From Verrucomicrobiota bacterium (GTDB lineage Bacteria; Verrucomicrobiota; Verrucomicrobiia; Limisphaerales; PALSA-1396), in NCBI GenBank assembly GCA_016200005.1, contig JACQFP010000045.1:1-64000 (forward strand): 64,000 bases of DNA, in the 5' to 3' direction. Shown here piece by piece: positions 25,794-36,900 of this stretch. The number at the start of each line of letters is the position of its first letter. Position 1 is the first letter of the stretch. The notes under the pieces were generated by a model. The model had not been told where the DNA came from. It did not search any database and saw only the letters and a list, made by a program, of their open reading frames with translations. Made by a program: the position numbers and the translations under genes.

Positions 25794-27431
25794 TCAAAGT
25801 CGCCTTGCCAGACGTTCGGCAAGCCGTTGCATGGCGGGGGAGTGATCGAGCGGGTCCAAACGCACTTCCAACAAGCAAAATTCTTCCGCATGAGCTTCAG
25901 CTTCGTTGAGCGCGAGGTCCAATTCCTCCTCGGTGCGGACAATGAACCCGCGCCCGGCCCCGAGTATTTCCGGAACGCGACTGTAATGCCACGGCCAGAG
26001 GTCGTTGTAGGCTCCGTCCTGCATGTGGCGTTCAGTGCCATATCCGCGATTGTTCAACACGATCACAACCGGATTGAGATTGTAGCGCGCGGCGGTGGCC
26101 AGCTCCATGCCGGTCATTTGAAATGCTCCGTCGCCCACCAGCACCAGCGGTCGCAATTTGGGATTGGCCAGTTGCGCGCCAATGCTCGCCGGCACCGCAA
26201 ACCCCATCGAAGCGTAATAAGCCGGCCCAAGAAATTCCGTGCGATGGCGGATGAACAGATCGGCGGCGCCAAACAACGCATCGCCGACATCGGCGACCAC
26301 GACGGTGTTGTCGGACAAGAAAGCGTTGAGCCGTTGAAACAACCGTTGGACGGTGAGTCTCCTTTCTCCACGTTTCAACTTAAAGTCGTTGACCGGCGTC
26401 GGACGCGGAATTTTGTTCAGCGACCTGCGACGCAATCCGGCGCGCAGCAGTCCGCGCACGAAATCCTTGAAGCGCACATTCTCGTAAGTGTGATAGCGCA
26501 GCGCCAACTTCTCGCTCGTGGCGTAAATCGATCGGGCGGGATCGAGTCGCGCGGTGAACACGCCGAGATTGATGTCGGTCATGAACGCCCCCAACATGAT
26601 GACGCAATCACTGTCTTCGACATAGCGGCGCACATCGTCGCGACCCATCGCGCCTTCATAGACGCCCAGGTAAAAGGGATTTTGTTCACCGATGACGGAT
26701 TTCCCGAGCAACGTGGCTGCCACGGGAATGTTGGTTTCTTGAGCGAGCTTCAGCAGCGCGTCTTGAAGGCCGAACCGATGCACCTCCACGTCGGCGAGGA
26801 TGACCGGTTTGCGCGCGGAGTTGATCATCGTTCGCGCTTCGGCCAGCGCCGCGCGCAAAATCTGCGGATCGCTGGCTTCATGGATTTCCGGCGGCCGGTG
26901 ATGCGGGATGCCCGGCACGGAGACGAGGTCACGCGGCAATTCGATATAGACCGGCCGCTTGTAACGCAACGCCGTGTGCAACACCCGGTCGATTTCCTGA
27001 AACGCCGTTTGCGGATCGCTCAACACCGTTGAAGCCGCCGTGAGTTGTTCAAAAACTTTCTTTTGCGTGTCGAACTCGCGCACCTTGTGATGCAGGAGTG
27101 GATTTTTTTCGCGCTCCTTCATCCCCGGCGCGCCGCTGATGACGACGACGGGCGACTTCTCCGCAAACGCCTCGGCGGTAGTGTTGGCCACCTTCAAACC
27201 ACCGACGCAGTACGTGACGCATACGGCACCGAGGCCCTTCACGCGCGCGTAAGCGTCGGCGGCGAAACCGGCGCCCTGTTCATCGCACGTGTTGATGATT
27301 CTCAGCTTGCTGTGTTCCAGCAGGTCGTAGAAGCCCAGCACGTAATCGCCAGGAATGCCGAACACGTGACGCACGCCGTGCGTGTGAAGTTGTTGGATAA
27401 GATACTGGCCAATCGAAATGGAGTTTCTCAT
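25794..27431 (-). CDS. Thiamine-diphosphate-dependent 2-oxo acid decarboxylase (pyruvate/indolepyruvate decarboxylase family)
   Basis: 545 residues. The N-terminal PYR domain has GVRHVFGIPGDYVLGFYD, CDEQGAGFAADAYARVKG and CVTYCVGGLKVANTTAEA. The central domain has KRPVYIELPRDLV. The C-terminal PP domain has the ThDP motif GDGAFQMTGMELATAARY and continues to VLNNRGYGTER. The Glu of CDEQGAG is the catalytic Glu of the family. The substrate (pyruvate, indolepyruvate, phenylpyruvate or another branched 2-oxo acid) cannot be told from sequence by eye. ThDP is also what the thiC pathway supplies. Confidence 0.92.
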   Translation of the reverse strand: MRNSISIGQYLIQQLHTHGVRHVFGIPGDYVLGFYDLLEHSKLRIINTCDEQGAGFAADAYARVKGLGAVCVTYCVGGLKVANTTAEAFAEKSPVVVISGAPGMKEREKNPLLHHKVREFDTQKKVFEQLTAASTVLSDPQTAFQEIDRVLHTALRYKRPVYIELPRDLVSVPGIPHHRPPEIHEASDPQILRAALAEARTMINSARKPVILADVEVHRFGLQDALLKLAQETNIPVAATLLGKSVIGEQNPFYLGVYEGAMGRDDVRRYVEDSDCVIMLGAFMTDINLGVFTARLDPARSIYATSEKLALRYHTYENVRFKDFVRGLLRAGLRRRSLNKIPRPTPVNDFKLKRGERRLTVQRLFQRLNAFLSDNTVVVADVGDALFGAADLFIRHRTEFLGPAYYASMGFAVPASIGAQLANPKLRPLVLVGDGAFQMTGMELATAARYNLNPVVIVLNNRGYGTERHMQDGAYNDLWPWHYSRVPEILGAGRGFIVRTEEELDLALNEAEAHAEEFCLLEVRLDPLDHSPAMQRLAERLARRL

Positions 27432-27555
27432 CGGGCTCTTGCAGGAAGACTAACATACCCAGCCTCAGAGGTCAAAGCGCGCCGTGAATCAGATTTTCAA
27501 CGCGCGGCCTTGCCTTCGTGCCGGCATTCCGCAATGGTTATTGCGTAATTGAATC

Positions 27556-28605
27556 ATGCTCACTGAAGACGACATCAAGAACGCGCTCAAGACGGTGAAA
27601 TATCCCGGCTACAACCGCGACATCATTTCCTTTGGACTGGTGCAACAAATCGCGGTGAGCGGCGGCGCCGTCAGCGTGACGCTGCAATTGACCACCGCCG
27701 ATCCGAACGTCGCCCAGCAAATCAAAGCCGACAGCGAGCGCGTGTTGAAGGCATTGCCGGGCGTCAATCAAGTGATCGTCGAGATCATGCGGCCGGCCGG
27801 ACAGCAGGCAGCCGCTGCGGCGCAAAGCCCGTGGTCACAGCAGAACAAAGTGCCCGGCATCAAAAAAATTGTCGCGGTGGCCAGCGGCAAAGGAGGCGTC
27901 GGCAAATCGACCGTTTCCGTAAACATTGCCTGCGCCCTCAAACATCTCGGCGCGCACATCGGCCTGCTGGATTGCGACATCTACGGTCCGAGCATTCCAT
28001 TGATGATGGGTATTCGCGAACGGCCGACCATCAGCGCCGCCGAAAAAATGGTGCCGCCCGTCAACCACGGCGTGAAATTGATGAGCATGGGCTTTCTGCT
28101 GGACGGCGATGCGCCGGTGATCTGGCGCGGGCCAATGATCGTGAAAACCATCCAGCAGTTCTTCATGCAAGTGGAATGGGGCGAGTTGGATTATCTGCTC
28201 GTTGATCTTCCGCCCGGCACCGGCGACGCCCAACTCACGCTTTGCCAGACCGTGCCGCTGGACGGCGGCGTCATCGTGACAACGCCGCAGGAAGCGTCGC
28301 TGGGCGTCGTAAGGAAAGGCATCGCCATGTTTGAAAAAGTCAACGTGCCCATCCTGGGCATCGTGGAGAACATGAGTTACTTCACCACACCTTCCGGTGA
28401 GCGCGTGGAGATTTTTGGGCACGGCGGCGGGCGGGCGGAAGCCGAGCGCAAGAAAGTTCCCTTCCTCGGCGAAGTCCCGTTGTTTACCGAAATTCGCGTC
28501 GCCGGCGACAAAGGCGTGCCGCTGGTGGTTTCAGCGGCAAACGAACCGCCCGCGCAAGCGTTTGTCCGCGTTGCCGAAGCGCTAAGGCAAGCACTGGGGA
28601 CTTAA
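27556..28605 (+). CDS. mrp: Mrp/NBP35-family Fe-S carrier ATPase (ApbC)
   Basis: 349 residues. An N-terminal DUF59 domain (LTEDDIKNALKTVKYPGYNR, DPNVAQQIKADSERVLKALP) precedes a P-loop ATPase: VAVASGKGGVGKSTVSVNIA, LLDCDIYGPSIPLMMG, YLLVDLPPGTGDAQLTLCQT, VIVTTPQEASLGVVRKG and NMSYFTTPSGE. The family loads or transfers Fe-S clusters. The usual C-terminal CxxC is replaced by NMSYF without Cys, so cluster binding may differ. It lies 24 bases upstream of ffh on the same strand. Confidence 0.93.
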   Translation: MLTEDDIKNALKTVKYPGYNRDIISFGLVQQIAVSGGAVSVTLQLTTADPNVAQQIKADSERVLKALPGVNQVIVEIMRPAGQQAAAAAQSPWSQQNKVPGIKKIVAVASGKGGVGKSTVSVNIACALKHLGAHIGLLDCDIYGPSIPLMMGIRERPTISAAEKMVPPVNHGVKLMSMGFLLDGDAPVIWRGPMIVKTIQQFFMQVEWGELDYLLVDLPPGTGDAQLTLCQTVPLDGGVIVTTPQEASLGVVRKGIAMFEKVNVPILGIVENMSYFTTPSGERVEIFGHGGGRAEAERKKVPFLGEVPLFTEIRVAGDKGVPLVVSAANEPPAQAFVRVAEALRQALGT

Positions 28606-28628
28606 ACCTTAATCTTGATGTTTACGCC

Positions 28629-29972
28629 ATGTTCGACTCTCTAAGCGGCAAGCTCCAGAATGTTTTCAAGAATCTGCGCGGCCTCGGAAAAATTTCTGAG
28701 GCCAACGTCAGCGATTCGTTGCGCGAAGTCCGGCTGGCGCTCCTCGAAGCCGATGTGAATTTCAAGGTTGCCCGCGACTTCATTGAGCGCGTCAAAGCGA
28801 AATCGCTCGGCGCGGAAGTCGTTCAAAGCATTCAGCCCGGCCAGCAAATCATCAAAATTATCCATGATGAACTGGTGGAGTTGCTCGGCTCGGCCAACGC
28901 CGGAATCAATTTGAGCGGCAATCCGGCTTGCGTCCTGATGGTCGGCCTGCACGGTTCGGGCAAGACCACCTCCAGCGGCAAGCTCGCGCGGCTGCTCCAT
29001 AAGCAAGGCCGCCAGCCGTTGCTGGTCGCCGCCGACGTTAACCGCCCGGCCGCGATGGATCAGCTTGAAACGCTTGGCAAACAAATCGACATTCCCACAT
29101 TCGTCAAACGCGGCGAGCAGGACGTTTCGAAAATCGCCCGCGAAGCGCTCGACTTCGCCCGCGCAAACAACCGCAATACCTTGATCTTCGACACGGCGGG
29201 CCGGTTGCAGATTGACGAGCCGCTGGTGCAGGAACTCGTCCGCCTGCGCGATCTCGTGAAGCCGCAGGAGATTCTGCTCGTGCTCGATGCCGCCACTGGT
29301 CAGGAAGCAGTCAACGTCGCCACGCATTTCGATAAGGCGCTGAACATCACCGGCTCCATCCTTACCAAACTCGATGGTGACGCGCGCGGCGGTGCTGCAC
29401 TCAGCATGAAAGCTGTCACCGGCAAGCCGATCAAGTTCGCGGGCGTGGGCGAAAAGCTGGAGGACTTCGAACCGTTTCATCCCGAGCGCATGGCCTCGCG
29501 CATTCTCGGCATGGGCGACGTCGTCAGCCTGGTTGAGCGGGCGGCTGAGGCCGTGGATTTAGACGACGCCAAGCGCATGGAAGAAAAAATGCGCAAGGGG
29601 CAGTTCACGATGGAGGATTTTTTGGAGCAACTGCGCCAGATGAAAAAGCTCGGCTCGCTCGAAAGCATCGTGGGCATGTTGCCCGGTGGCGATCAACTGC
29701 TGAAAGGCGGCGACCTCAGCAAACAGGAAAAAGAATTCCGGCGGATGGAGGGAATGATCTGCGCGATGACATTGCAGGAGCGGCGCAATCCGCAAATTCT
29801 CAATGCCAAACGGCGCATCCGCATCGCCAAAGGCAGCGGCGTTTCCGTGACCGAGTTGAACACCTTGCTCAACAAGTTCGGTCAGATGCAGCAGATGATG
29901 AAGAAGATGGGGAAGTTCTCGAAGATGATGGCCCGCATGGGCGGTGGCCTGCCGGGGATGTTGCGGAGGTGA
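28629..29972 (+). CDS. ffh: Signal recognition particle protein Ffh
   Basis: 447 residues. The N and G domains have MVGLHGSGKTTSSGKLARLL (P-loop), VAADVNRPAAMDQLETLGKQ, LIFDTAGRLQIDEPL, TKLDGDARGGAALSMKAVTG and FAGVGEKLEDFEPFHPERMA. The M domain has AKRMEEKMRKGQFTMEDFLE and the Met-rich end (QMQQMMKKMGKFSKMMARMG). Ffh with 4.5S RNA delivers signal-peptide proteins to FtsY at the membrane; no SRP RNA gene was seen here. Length is normal. Confidence 0.97.
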   Translation: MFDSLSGKLQNVFKNLRGLGKISEANVSDSLREVRLALLEADVNFKVARDFIERVKAKSLGAEVVQSIQPGQQIIKIIHDELVELLGSANAGINLSGNPACVLMVGLHGSGKTTSSGKLARLLHKQGRQPLLVAADVNRPAAMDQLETLGKQIDIPTFVKRGEQDVSKIAREALDFARANNRNTLIFDTAGRLQIDEPLVQELVRLRDLVKPQEILLVLDAATGQEAVNVATHFDKALNITGSILTKLDGDARGGAALSMKAVTGKPIKFAGVGEKLEDFEPFHPERMASRILGMGDVVSLVERAAEAVDLDDAKRMEEKMRKGQFTMEDFLEQLRQMKKLGSLESIVGMLPGGDQLLKGGDLSKQEKEFRRMEGMICAMTLQERRNPQILNAKRRIRIAKGSGVSVTELNTLLNKFGQMQQMMKKMGKFSKMMARMGGGLPGMLRR

Positions 29973-30723
<751 letters not shown>

Positions 30724-30756
30724 TCCAACCAACTTCAGAATTCACAACAACCAACC

Positions 30757-32208
30757 ATGAAAAAAATATTTCTCTTCCTTAGTTTGGGCGCGGCCCTTTT
30801 ATCCAGTGGCCTGACTTCGCGCGCCGCCGATGCCACCAATGCTCCCGAACGCACCGTTCAGGAGCGCCTGGAAGACCTCGAAGCCTACGTCAATAACGGG
30901 GCGCGCAATGCCAGCACGAATACGACGACGAAAATCGCCGGGCCAGGCCCGGGCCATAACGGGTTCCAAATGGTCTGCTCGGCTTTGGTGCTCTTCATGA
31001 CCTTGCCGGGCCTGGCGCTGTTCTACGGCGGACTGGTTCGCCGGAGGAACGTGCTTTCCGTGTTGGCACAATGCCTTGGCATCGCCGGACTGGTTACGAT
31101 TCTCTGGTGGCTGTGCGGTTACAGCATGGCATTTCACAGTGGCAATCCGTTCTTTGGCAATTTCGACTGGAAGTTTTTGCGCGGCGTAGATTCAAGTCCC
31201 AACACCGATTACGCCGCCTGGGTTTCTCATAACGTCTATTCCATGTATCAACTCATGTTTGCCATCATCACGCCGGCGCTCATTATCGGCGCGATCGCCG
31301 AGCGCATGAAATTTTCCGCCATTCTGCTCTTCATGACGTTGTGGATGTTTGTCGTTTACTTCCCGCTCGCCCACATGGTTTGGGGCGTGGACGGCTTTAT
31401 GAACGGTGTCTGGAATCCCAAAGCCACGATCAAAGCCATTGACTTCGCTGGCGGCACGGTGGTGCACATGTCTTCCGGGTGGTCGGCGCTGATTCTTTGC
31501 ATCATTCTTGGCAAACGGCTTGGCTTTCCCAAGGAGCCGATGCCACCGCACAGCATGGTGCTTTGTATGGTGGGCACCGGCATGTTGTGGGTAGGCTGGT
31601 ACGGTTTCAACGCCGGCAGCGCCGTGGCGGCCGATGGCATCGCGGCAAATGCGTTCACCACCACCACACTGGCGACGGCCGTGGCTTCGTTCGTCTGGGC
31701 GATGGCGGAATATGTCGTCCGCGGCAAACCCAGCATCCTGGGTTTTTGCTCCGGCGCGGTGGCCGGGTTGGTGGTGATTACGCCGGCGTGTGGTTTTGTC
31801 ACCGCCAAGGGTGCTGTTTGCATTGGTATCGCCGCAGGGCTGATTCCATTCTTTGCGGTTTGGAAACTCAAAGCCTGGTTTGGCTACGATGACGCTCTGG
31901 ATACTTTCGGCGTTCACGCCATTGGTGGAACTTTGGGTGCATTCATGACTGGCTTGCTGGCAACCGTGACCGCAAATCCCAATCTGGCAGGCGACCCCGC
32001 CAAAGCCAACGGCCTCGCTGGATTGGTTCGCCATGGTCTTTGGTTTGAACAGGTCAAGGCCATTAGCGTGACATTGGTGCTCGCAGTTGTCGGCACCGCG
32101 ATCATCGCCTTCATCGTAAAAGCGGTCATTGGCCTGCGCGTCAGTGAAGAGGTTGAAACCATCGGTCTCGACCTTGCCGAGCACGGCGAAGAAGGTTATC
32201 AGGGCTGA
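30757..32208 (+). CDS. amtB: Ammonium transporter AmtB
   Basis: 483 residues with a cleavable signal peptide (FLFLSLGAALLSSGLTSRAA) and a soluble spacer. The Amt core is seen in LVLFMTLPGLALFYGGLVRR, QLMFAIITPALIIGAIAERM (channel Phe/Trp region), DFAGGTVVHMSSGWSALILC (conserved Asp and first His) and GVHAIGGTLGAFMTGLLA (second His). It conducts NH4+/NH3 and is probably inhibited by the P-II protein upstream. It is followed by a long hairpin and the damaged glnA gene. Confidence 0.96.
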   Translation: MKKIFLFLSLGAALLSSGLTSRAADATNAPERTVQERLEDLEAYVNNGARNASTNTTTKIAGPGPGHNGFQMVCSALVLFMTLPGLALFYGGLVRRRNVLSVLAQCLGIAGLVTILWWLCGYSMAFHSGNPFFGNFDWKFLRGVDSSPNTDYAAWVSHNVYSMYQLMFAIITPALIIGAIAERMKFSAILLFMTLWMFVVYFPLAHMVWGVDGFMNGVWNPKATIKAIDFAGGTVVHMSSGWSALILCIILGKRLGFPKEPMPPHSMVLCMVGTGMLWVGWYGFNAGSAVAADGIAANAFTTTTLATAVASFVWAMAEYVVRGKPSILGFCSGAVAGLVVITPACGFVTAKGAVCIGIAAGLIPFFAVWKLKAWFGYDDALDTFGVHAIGGTLGAFMTGLLATVTANPNLAGDPAKANGLAGLVRHGLWFEQVKAISVTLVLAVVGTAIIAFIVKAVIGLRVSEEVETIGLDLAEHGEEGYQG

Positions 32209-32229
32209 TCAACCTCAGGAACTTTTCGA

Positions 32230-32273
32230 CGCTGTGCCAATAATGGCGGACGCGATCCGTCTTTGGCACAGCG
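32230..32273 (+). promoter_or_regulatory. Long nested hairpin between amtB and glnA
   Basis: CGCTGTGCCAA (32230-32240) pairs perfectly with TTGGCACAGCG (32263-32273), and inside it GGCGGA pairs with TCCGTC. There is no T run on either side, so it is not a normal terminator. It could protect or process the mRNA or separate glnA expression from amtB. Confidence 0.6.
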
Positions 32274-32318
32274 TTCGATTCGACAAAACCTCAAATAATA
32301 ATTGTTAAAAAAATTACT

Positions 32319-33636
32319 ATGGCAACAAATGCATCAACAACGGCGACCCCAAAAACCGCGATTGAAATTGGGAAGAAGGGTGGGGCGAAGATGGTGGACG
32401 TGAAGTTTGTGGACACGTTTGGGACGTGGCAACACTTCAGCGTGCCGGTCAGCGAGCTGACCGAGGAAGTGTTCGAAGACGGCTTTGGGTTCGACGGGTC
32501 GTCGATCCGGGGTTGGAAGAGCATTGAAGCCTCCGACATGCTGGCGATGCCCGATCCGGCCACCGCGTTCATCGATCCGTTCTGCGCCGTGCCCACGCTC
32601 AGCCTCACTTGCACCATTGCGGAAACGGGGACCAAGGAAGCCTACACCCGCGATCCGCGCGGGATTGCGCAACGGGGAGAGAAGTATCTGCAATCGACCG
32701 GGCTGGCGGACGCTGCGGTATTCGGGCCGGAAGCGGAGTTCTTCATCTTCGACGACGTGCGGTTCTCCCGTGGCACCCATTGACACGCAACAGGACATCC
32801 GCACCGAGATGTGCCTGGTGATGGAAGAATTGAGGATCAAGATCGAGCGGCAACATCACGAAGTGGCGACGGCGGGCCAGGCGGAAATTGATTTCCGGTT
32901 CGATACGCTGGTCAAGACGGCCGACAACATGATGCTCTACAAGTATGTGATCAAGAACGTGGCCAAGAAGCATGGCAAGACGGCGACGTTCATGCCCAAG
33001 CCCTTGTTTGGGGACAACGGCAGCGGGATGCACACGCACCAGAGCTTGTGGAAGAAAGGCAAGCCACTGTTTGCGGGCAAGGAGTACGCGGGCCTGAGCC
33101 AGATGGCGCTCCACTACATCGGCGGGATTTTGAAACACGCCAAAGCGCTGTGCGCGATCTGCAGTCCGACGACCAACAGCTACAAGCGGCTGGTGCCCGG
33201 GTATGAAGCGCCCGTGAACCTGGCGTACTCAGCGCGCAACCGTAGTGCGGCCATTCGGATACCGACCTTTAGCGAGAGTCCGAAAGCAAAACGGATTGAG
33301 TATCGCCCACCCGATCCCTCGGCCAATCCGTATTTGTGTTACACGGCGCTCTTGATGGCGGGACTGGATGGGGTTTTGAACAAGATTGATCCGGGCGAGC
33401 CGATGGACAAGAACATGTATGAATTGCCACCGGAGGAACTGGCGCGGGTGCCGCAGATTTGCGGCAGTCTGACCGAAGCGCTGGAACATCTGGAGAAAGA
33501 CCATGCGTTCTTGTTGAAGGGCGACGTGTTCACGGCAGACTTTTTGGAGATGTGGGTCAGCCACAAGCGCAAGGAACATGACGCGCTGCGCCTGCGCCCC
33601 CATCCCTACGAGTTCTTCCTCTATTATGATGTGTAG
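32319..33636 (+). pseudogene. glnA: Type I glutamine synthetase GlnA, broken by an internal deletion with frameshift
   Basis: The first frame reads [40 protein letters not shown] and [17 protein letters not shown], then SRGTH and TGA at 32781-32783. The second frame, shifted by one base, continues [75 protein letters not shown] and ends [14 protein letters not shown]. About 40-45 family residues between VRF and the GYFPVPP-like segment are absent, so a deletion of that size not divisible by three lies around 32760-32775. Otherwise the gene is well conserved. It is either a recent inactivation or an assembly or sequence error. Confidence 0.9.
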
Positions 33637-33670
33637 GAGACAAGGAATCTCAAAACTCTAAAACAAACCG

Positions 33671-33707
33671 ACGGCGCGGATTGTTCGATCCGCGCCGTTT
33701 CATTCTT
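33671..33707 (+). terminator. Rho-independent terminator after glnA
   Basis: ACGGCGCGGAT (33671-33681) pairs perfectly with ATCCGCGCCGT (33688-33698) around TGTTCG and is followed by TTCATTCTT. It ends the glnB-amtB-glnA unit. Confidence 0.88.
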
Positions 33708-33997
33708 GCCGGGAGGGAGTTTTCTGCGCTGCGGTCTTTCAACACGAACTTTCAAGTTGCGGGGATCACGCCCGCCCCGGGCGTCGTGGGACGCGCCTTC
33801 GCGTCCCACATCCGACCCGCCTTGCTCGCGCCCCCGTCGCGGCAGGCGCGTGATCACTTAAAAAAGGTGCCGGAAAATTCCGTACATCAGTTGTTTTCTG
33901 CGAAGGCGCGGAAAACAGCGCCCGAGGCTGGCGCGCTCCCTTTTCTACTTCGGAGTTCAACACAATTGGCAGTGCGCATGTGATCCGGATGCAATCA
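33708..33997. other. Intergenic stretch between the glnA terminator and the giant secreted-protein gene
   Basis: 290 bases of GC-rich sequence with no gene. It contains a perfect hairpin at 33786-33809 (GTGGGACGC, GCCTTC, GCGTCCCAC) and further imperfect palindromes around CGAAGGCGCGG near 33900. It looks like repeat debris between convergent genes. Confidence 0.55.
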
Positions 33998-36900
33998 CTA
34001 CGGGAGGACGCGGACGCGATAGAGCCGGTTGCTTGGCGTCAAAGCGTCCAGTTTGCTCGCCGTGTTGCTGAGCGTGGTTACGTCGCCCGGAACGGCGGTC
34101 CAGTTCGTGGAACCCACGCCTGCATTGTTTTCCAGCCGATACGTGACGTTGGAAGTTGCCGTCCACGTGAGCAAGGCATTCGAACCAACAAGTTGCGGAG
34201 TCAACAGAACCGGCTGCGGGATGGGGAAAACGTCGGTTGCCCGGAGGATCACCGAAGTCGGCGAGTTGCTTAAGAGCATCGTGACGCGGTTTGACGGATA
34301 AGAAAAGCTCGTGAACGTGTTGTTGCGTGAGCCGGCAGTCAGAACCGTAAACGTGTCGTTCGTCGCCGGCGTGAAACCAGCGAGGAGATCCACACTCAGC
34401 GCGCCATTCAGCGTGACTGTGCCCGCGACCTGTAGCTGGCCGTAGTTCGTGCCCGCCGTCGTGCCACCGAGGGCGCAGTTGAGCAAGGCGCTGGACGAAG
34501 AAACGTAGCCGCCGCTCGCCGCGAGGATTCCGCTGCGGATGTCCACCGTGCCGTAGTTGTTGAAGCTCATGCCGCTGGCGACAGCGGTGATGCCGGCGCT
34601 GACGGACTTGCGGAACGTGCCGGCGTTGTCCAACCGTCCGTTGGCGATGCCGCCACCAATTCCGGCAGCGTTTTGGACGTGGAACAACGCCCCCGCCCGG
34701 TTGGTGATGACCGCGCCGCTGATTACACCAATCAATCCCACGTCGGTCCAAAGTACTGTTCCGCCGTTTTCCAGGGTCCGCGTGTCCAAAATAACGCCGC
34801 TCGCGGTGGCAATGTTAAGCGCCGCGCCCGGAAGAATGATAGTTCGCCCGCTGCCGCTCATTCTTCCAATGTTGGCCCAATTCATCGTATTGTTGACCGT
34901 CACCGTGCTTGTGCCCGTCAGTGTGCCGCTGCTCAGATTCAACACCGCCGGCGACACCAGGCCGGTGCCGCTGAAGTTGGCCGTGCCACCCGAAATGGTC
35001 ACCGTGTTGTTCGTGCAGATGGTATTGCCGGTCAGGTTGGACGTGCCGCCGCTGAAGGTGTTGCTCCCGCTGACGTTGACCAATCCCGCCGAGGACAAGG
35101 ACCCGCCGCTGACAGTAAGCTGCCCTGCGCCCGTGATGCTGGAACTCCCGTCCGCCGTGTGCGCGCCGCCAGACAGCGTGAGCGCGGTGCCGACCGGCAC
35201 GGTAAAGCTGCCGCTGTGCGTGCCGCCGCCACCGAGGTCGAGTGTGCCGCTCTGAATCTCCACCACGCCAAAATTGTTGAAGCTCATGCCGCTGGCGACA
35301 GCGGTGATGCCGGCGCTGACGGATTTGCGGAACGTGCCGACGTTGTCCAATCGGCCATTCGCGATGCCGCCACCGAGTCCAACAGCGTTCTGGGCATGAA
35401 ACAATGCCCCCACGCGGTTCGTGATGACTGCGCCACTGATCACACCGAAGATTCCCGCGCCGGTCCAGAGAACCGTCCCTCCGTTCTCCAGCGTGCGGGT
35501 TTCCAGAATCACTAAGCTCGGAATGGCGGCGTTGACCGTCACGCCCGAGGGGATGATCGTTCGTCCGCTGCCGCTCATCCTTCCTCCCGTCCAGTTCATC
35601 GCGGTGTTGACCGTTACCGTGCTGGTGCCAGTCAGTGTCCCGTTGCTAAAATTCAACACCGCCGGCGAGACCAGCCCCGCGCCGCTGAAATTGGCCGTGC
35701 CGCCCGAAATGGTCATCGTGTTGTTCGTGCAGATGTAATTGCCGTTTAGATTGGCCGTGCCGCCGCTGAAGGTGTTGCTGCCGCTAACGTTGACCAACCC
35801 GGCCAACGTCGCCGTGCCGCCGCTGATCGTGAACTGTCCAGCGCCGATAACGCTCGAACTGGCGCCCGCACTGTGGCCGCCGCCCGACAGGGTGAGCGCC
35901 GTGCCGGCTGGCACCGCGAAGCTGCCGCTGTGTGTGCCCCCGCCGCCCAGGTCGAGCGTGCCGGTTTGAATCTCCACCGTGCCGGAGTTGTTGAAGCTCA
36001 CACCGCTGACGACGGTCGTCGTCCCGCTGTTGGCGGACTTGCGGAATGTGCCGGCGTTGTCAAAGCGGCCGCCGGTGCCTCCGGAACTGAGAAAAGCGGC
36101 GCTCTGGACGTGGAACAACGCCCCCGCCCGGTTGGTGATGACCGCGCCCGAATTCAGACCGATGTTTCCGGCACCGGTCCACAGCACCGTCCCGCCGTTT
36201 TCGAGAGTTCGTGAGTTCAAAAACCCCAGGCTCGGAAGGGCGGCATTGAGCGCCACGCCTGCCCGAATAATCGTCCGCCCGCTGCCGCTCATCGTTCCCC
36301 CCGTCCAATTAATCGCGGTGGCGATCGTTACGGTGCCACTGCCGTCGAGCGTGCCGTTAATCAAGTCCAGATTCTCGACGGCGAGATTCGCGTTAGCGGT
36401 GACGACCGAGCTGAGGTTGATTCGGTAAAGTCCGGCACCGTTAAGTTGCGCGCCTGGGTTCAACGTGAACGTGCCGCCGGTCCATTCCACCAGAGCGGTG
36501 GCCGGCGCGTTGAAGGTGCCGCCGCCCGCGCCGCACGCCGTCAGACGGTTCGTGGTTCCGGGCGAGAGAGTAACCGTGCCGTTGTTGTTGAAGCTCCCGT
36601 TGCAGAGCAGCGTGTCCGCCTCAATCTCCACCGTGCCGGTGTTGTTGAAGTTCAGACCGCTGTTAATGGACAGAGGCCTGGTGCCGGCGGCCTTGCGAAA
36701 GTCGCCGGCGTTGTCAAACCGTCCAGCCGCGATGCCGCCGCCGAGTGAGGCGTCAGTCACGTTTTCGGCGCGAAACAACGCTCCTCCGCGGTTGGTGATG
36801 ACGGCGCCGCCGATCACACCGAGAAATCCACCGCCGCTCCACAGAATCGTCCCGCCGTTCTCCAGGGTGCGGGTGTTCAATGTGACTCCGCCTGCAAGAT

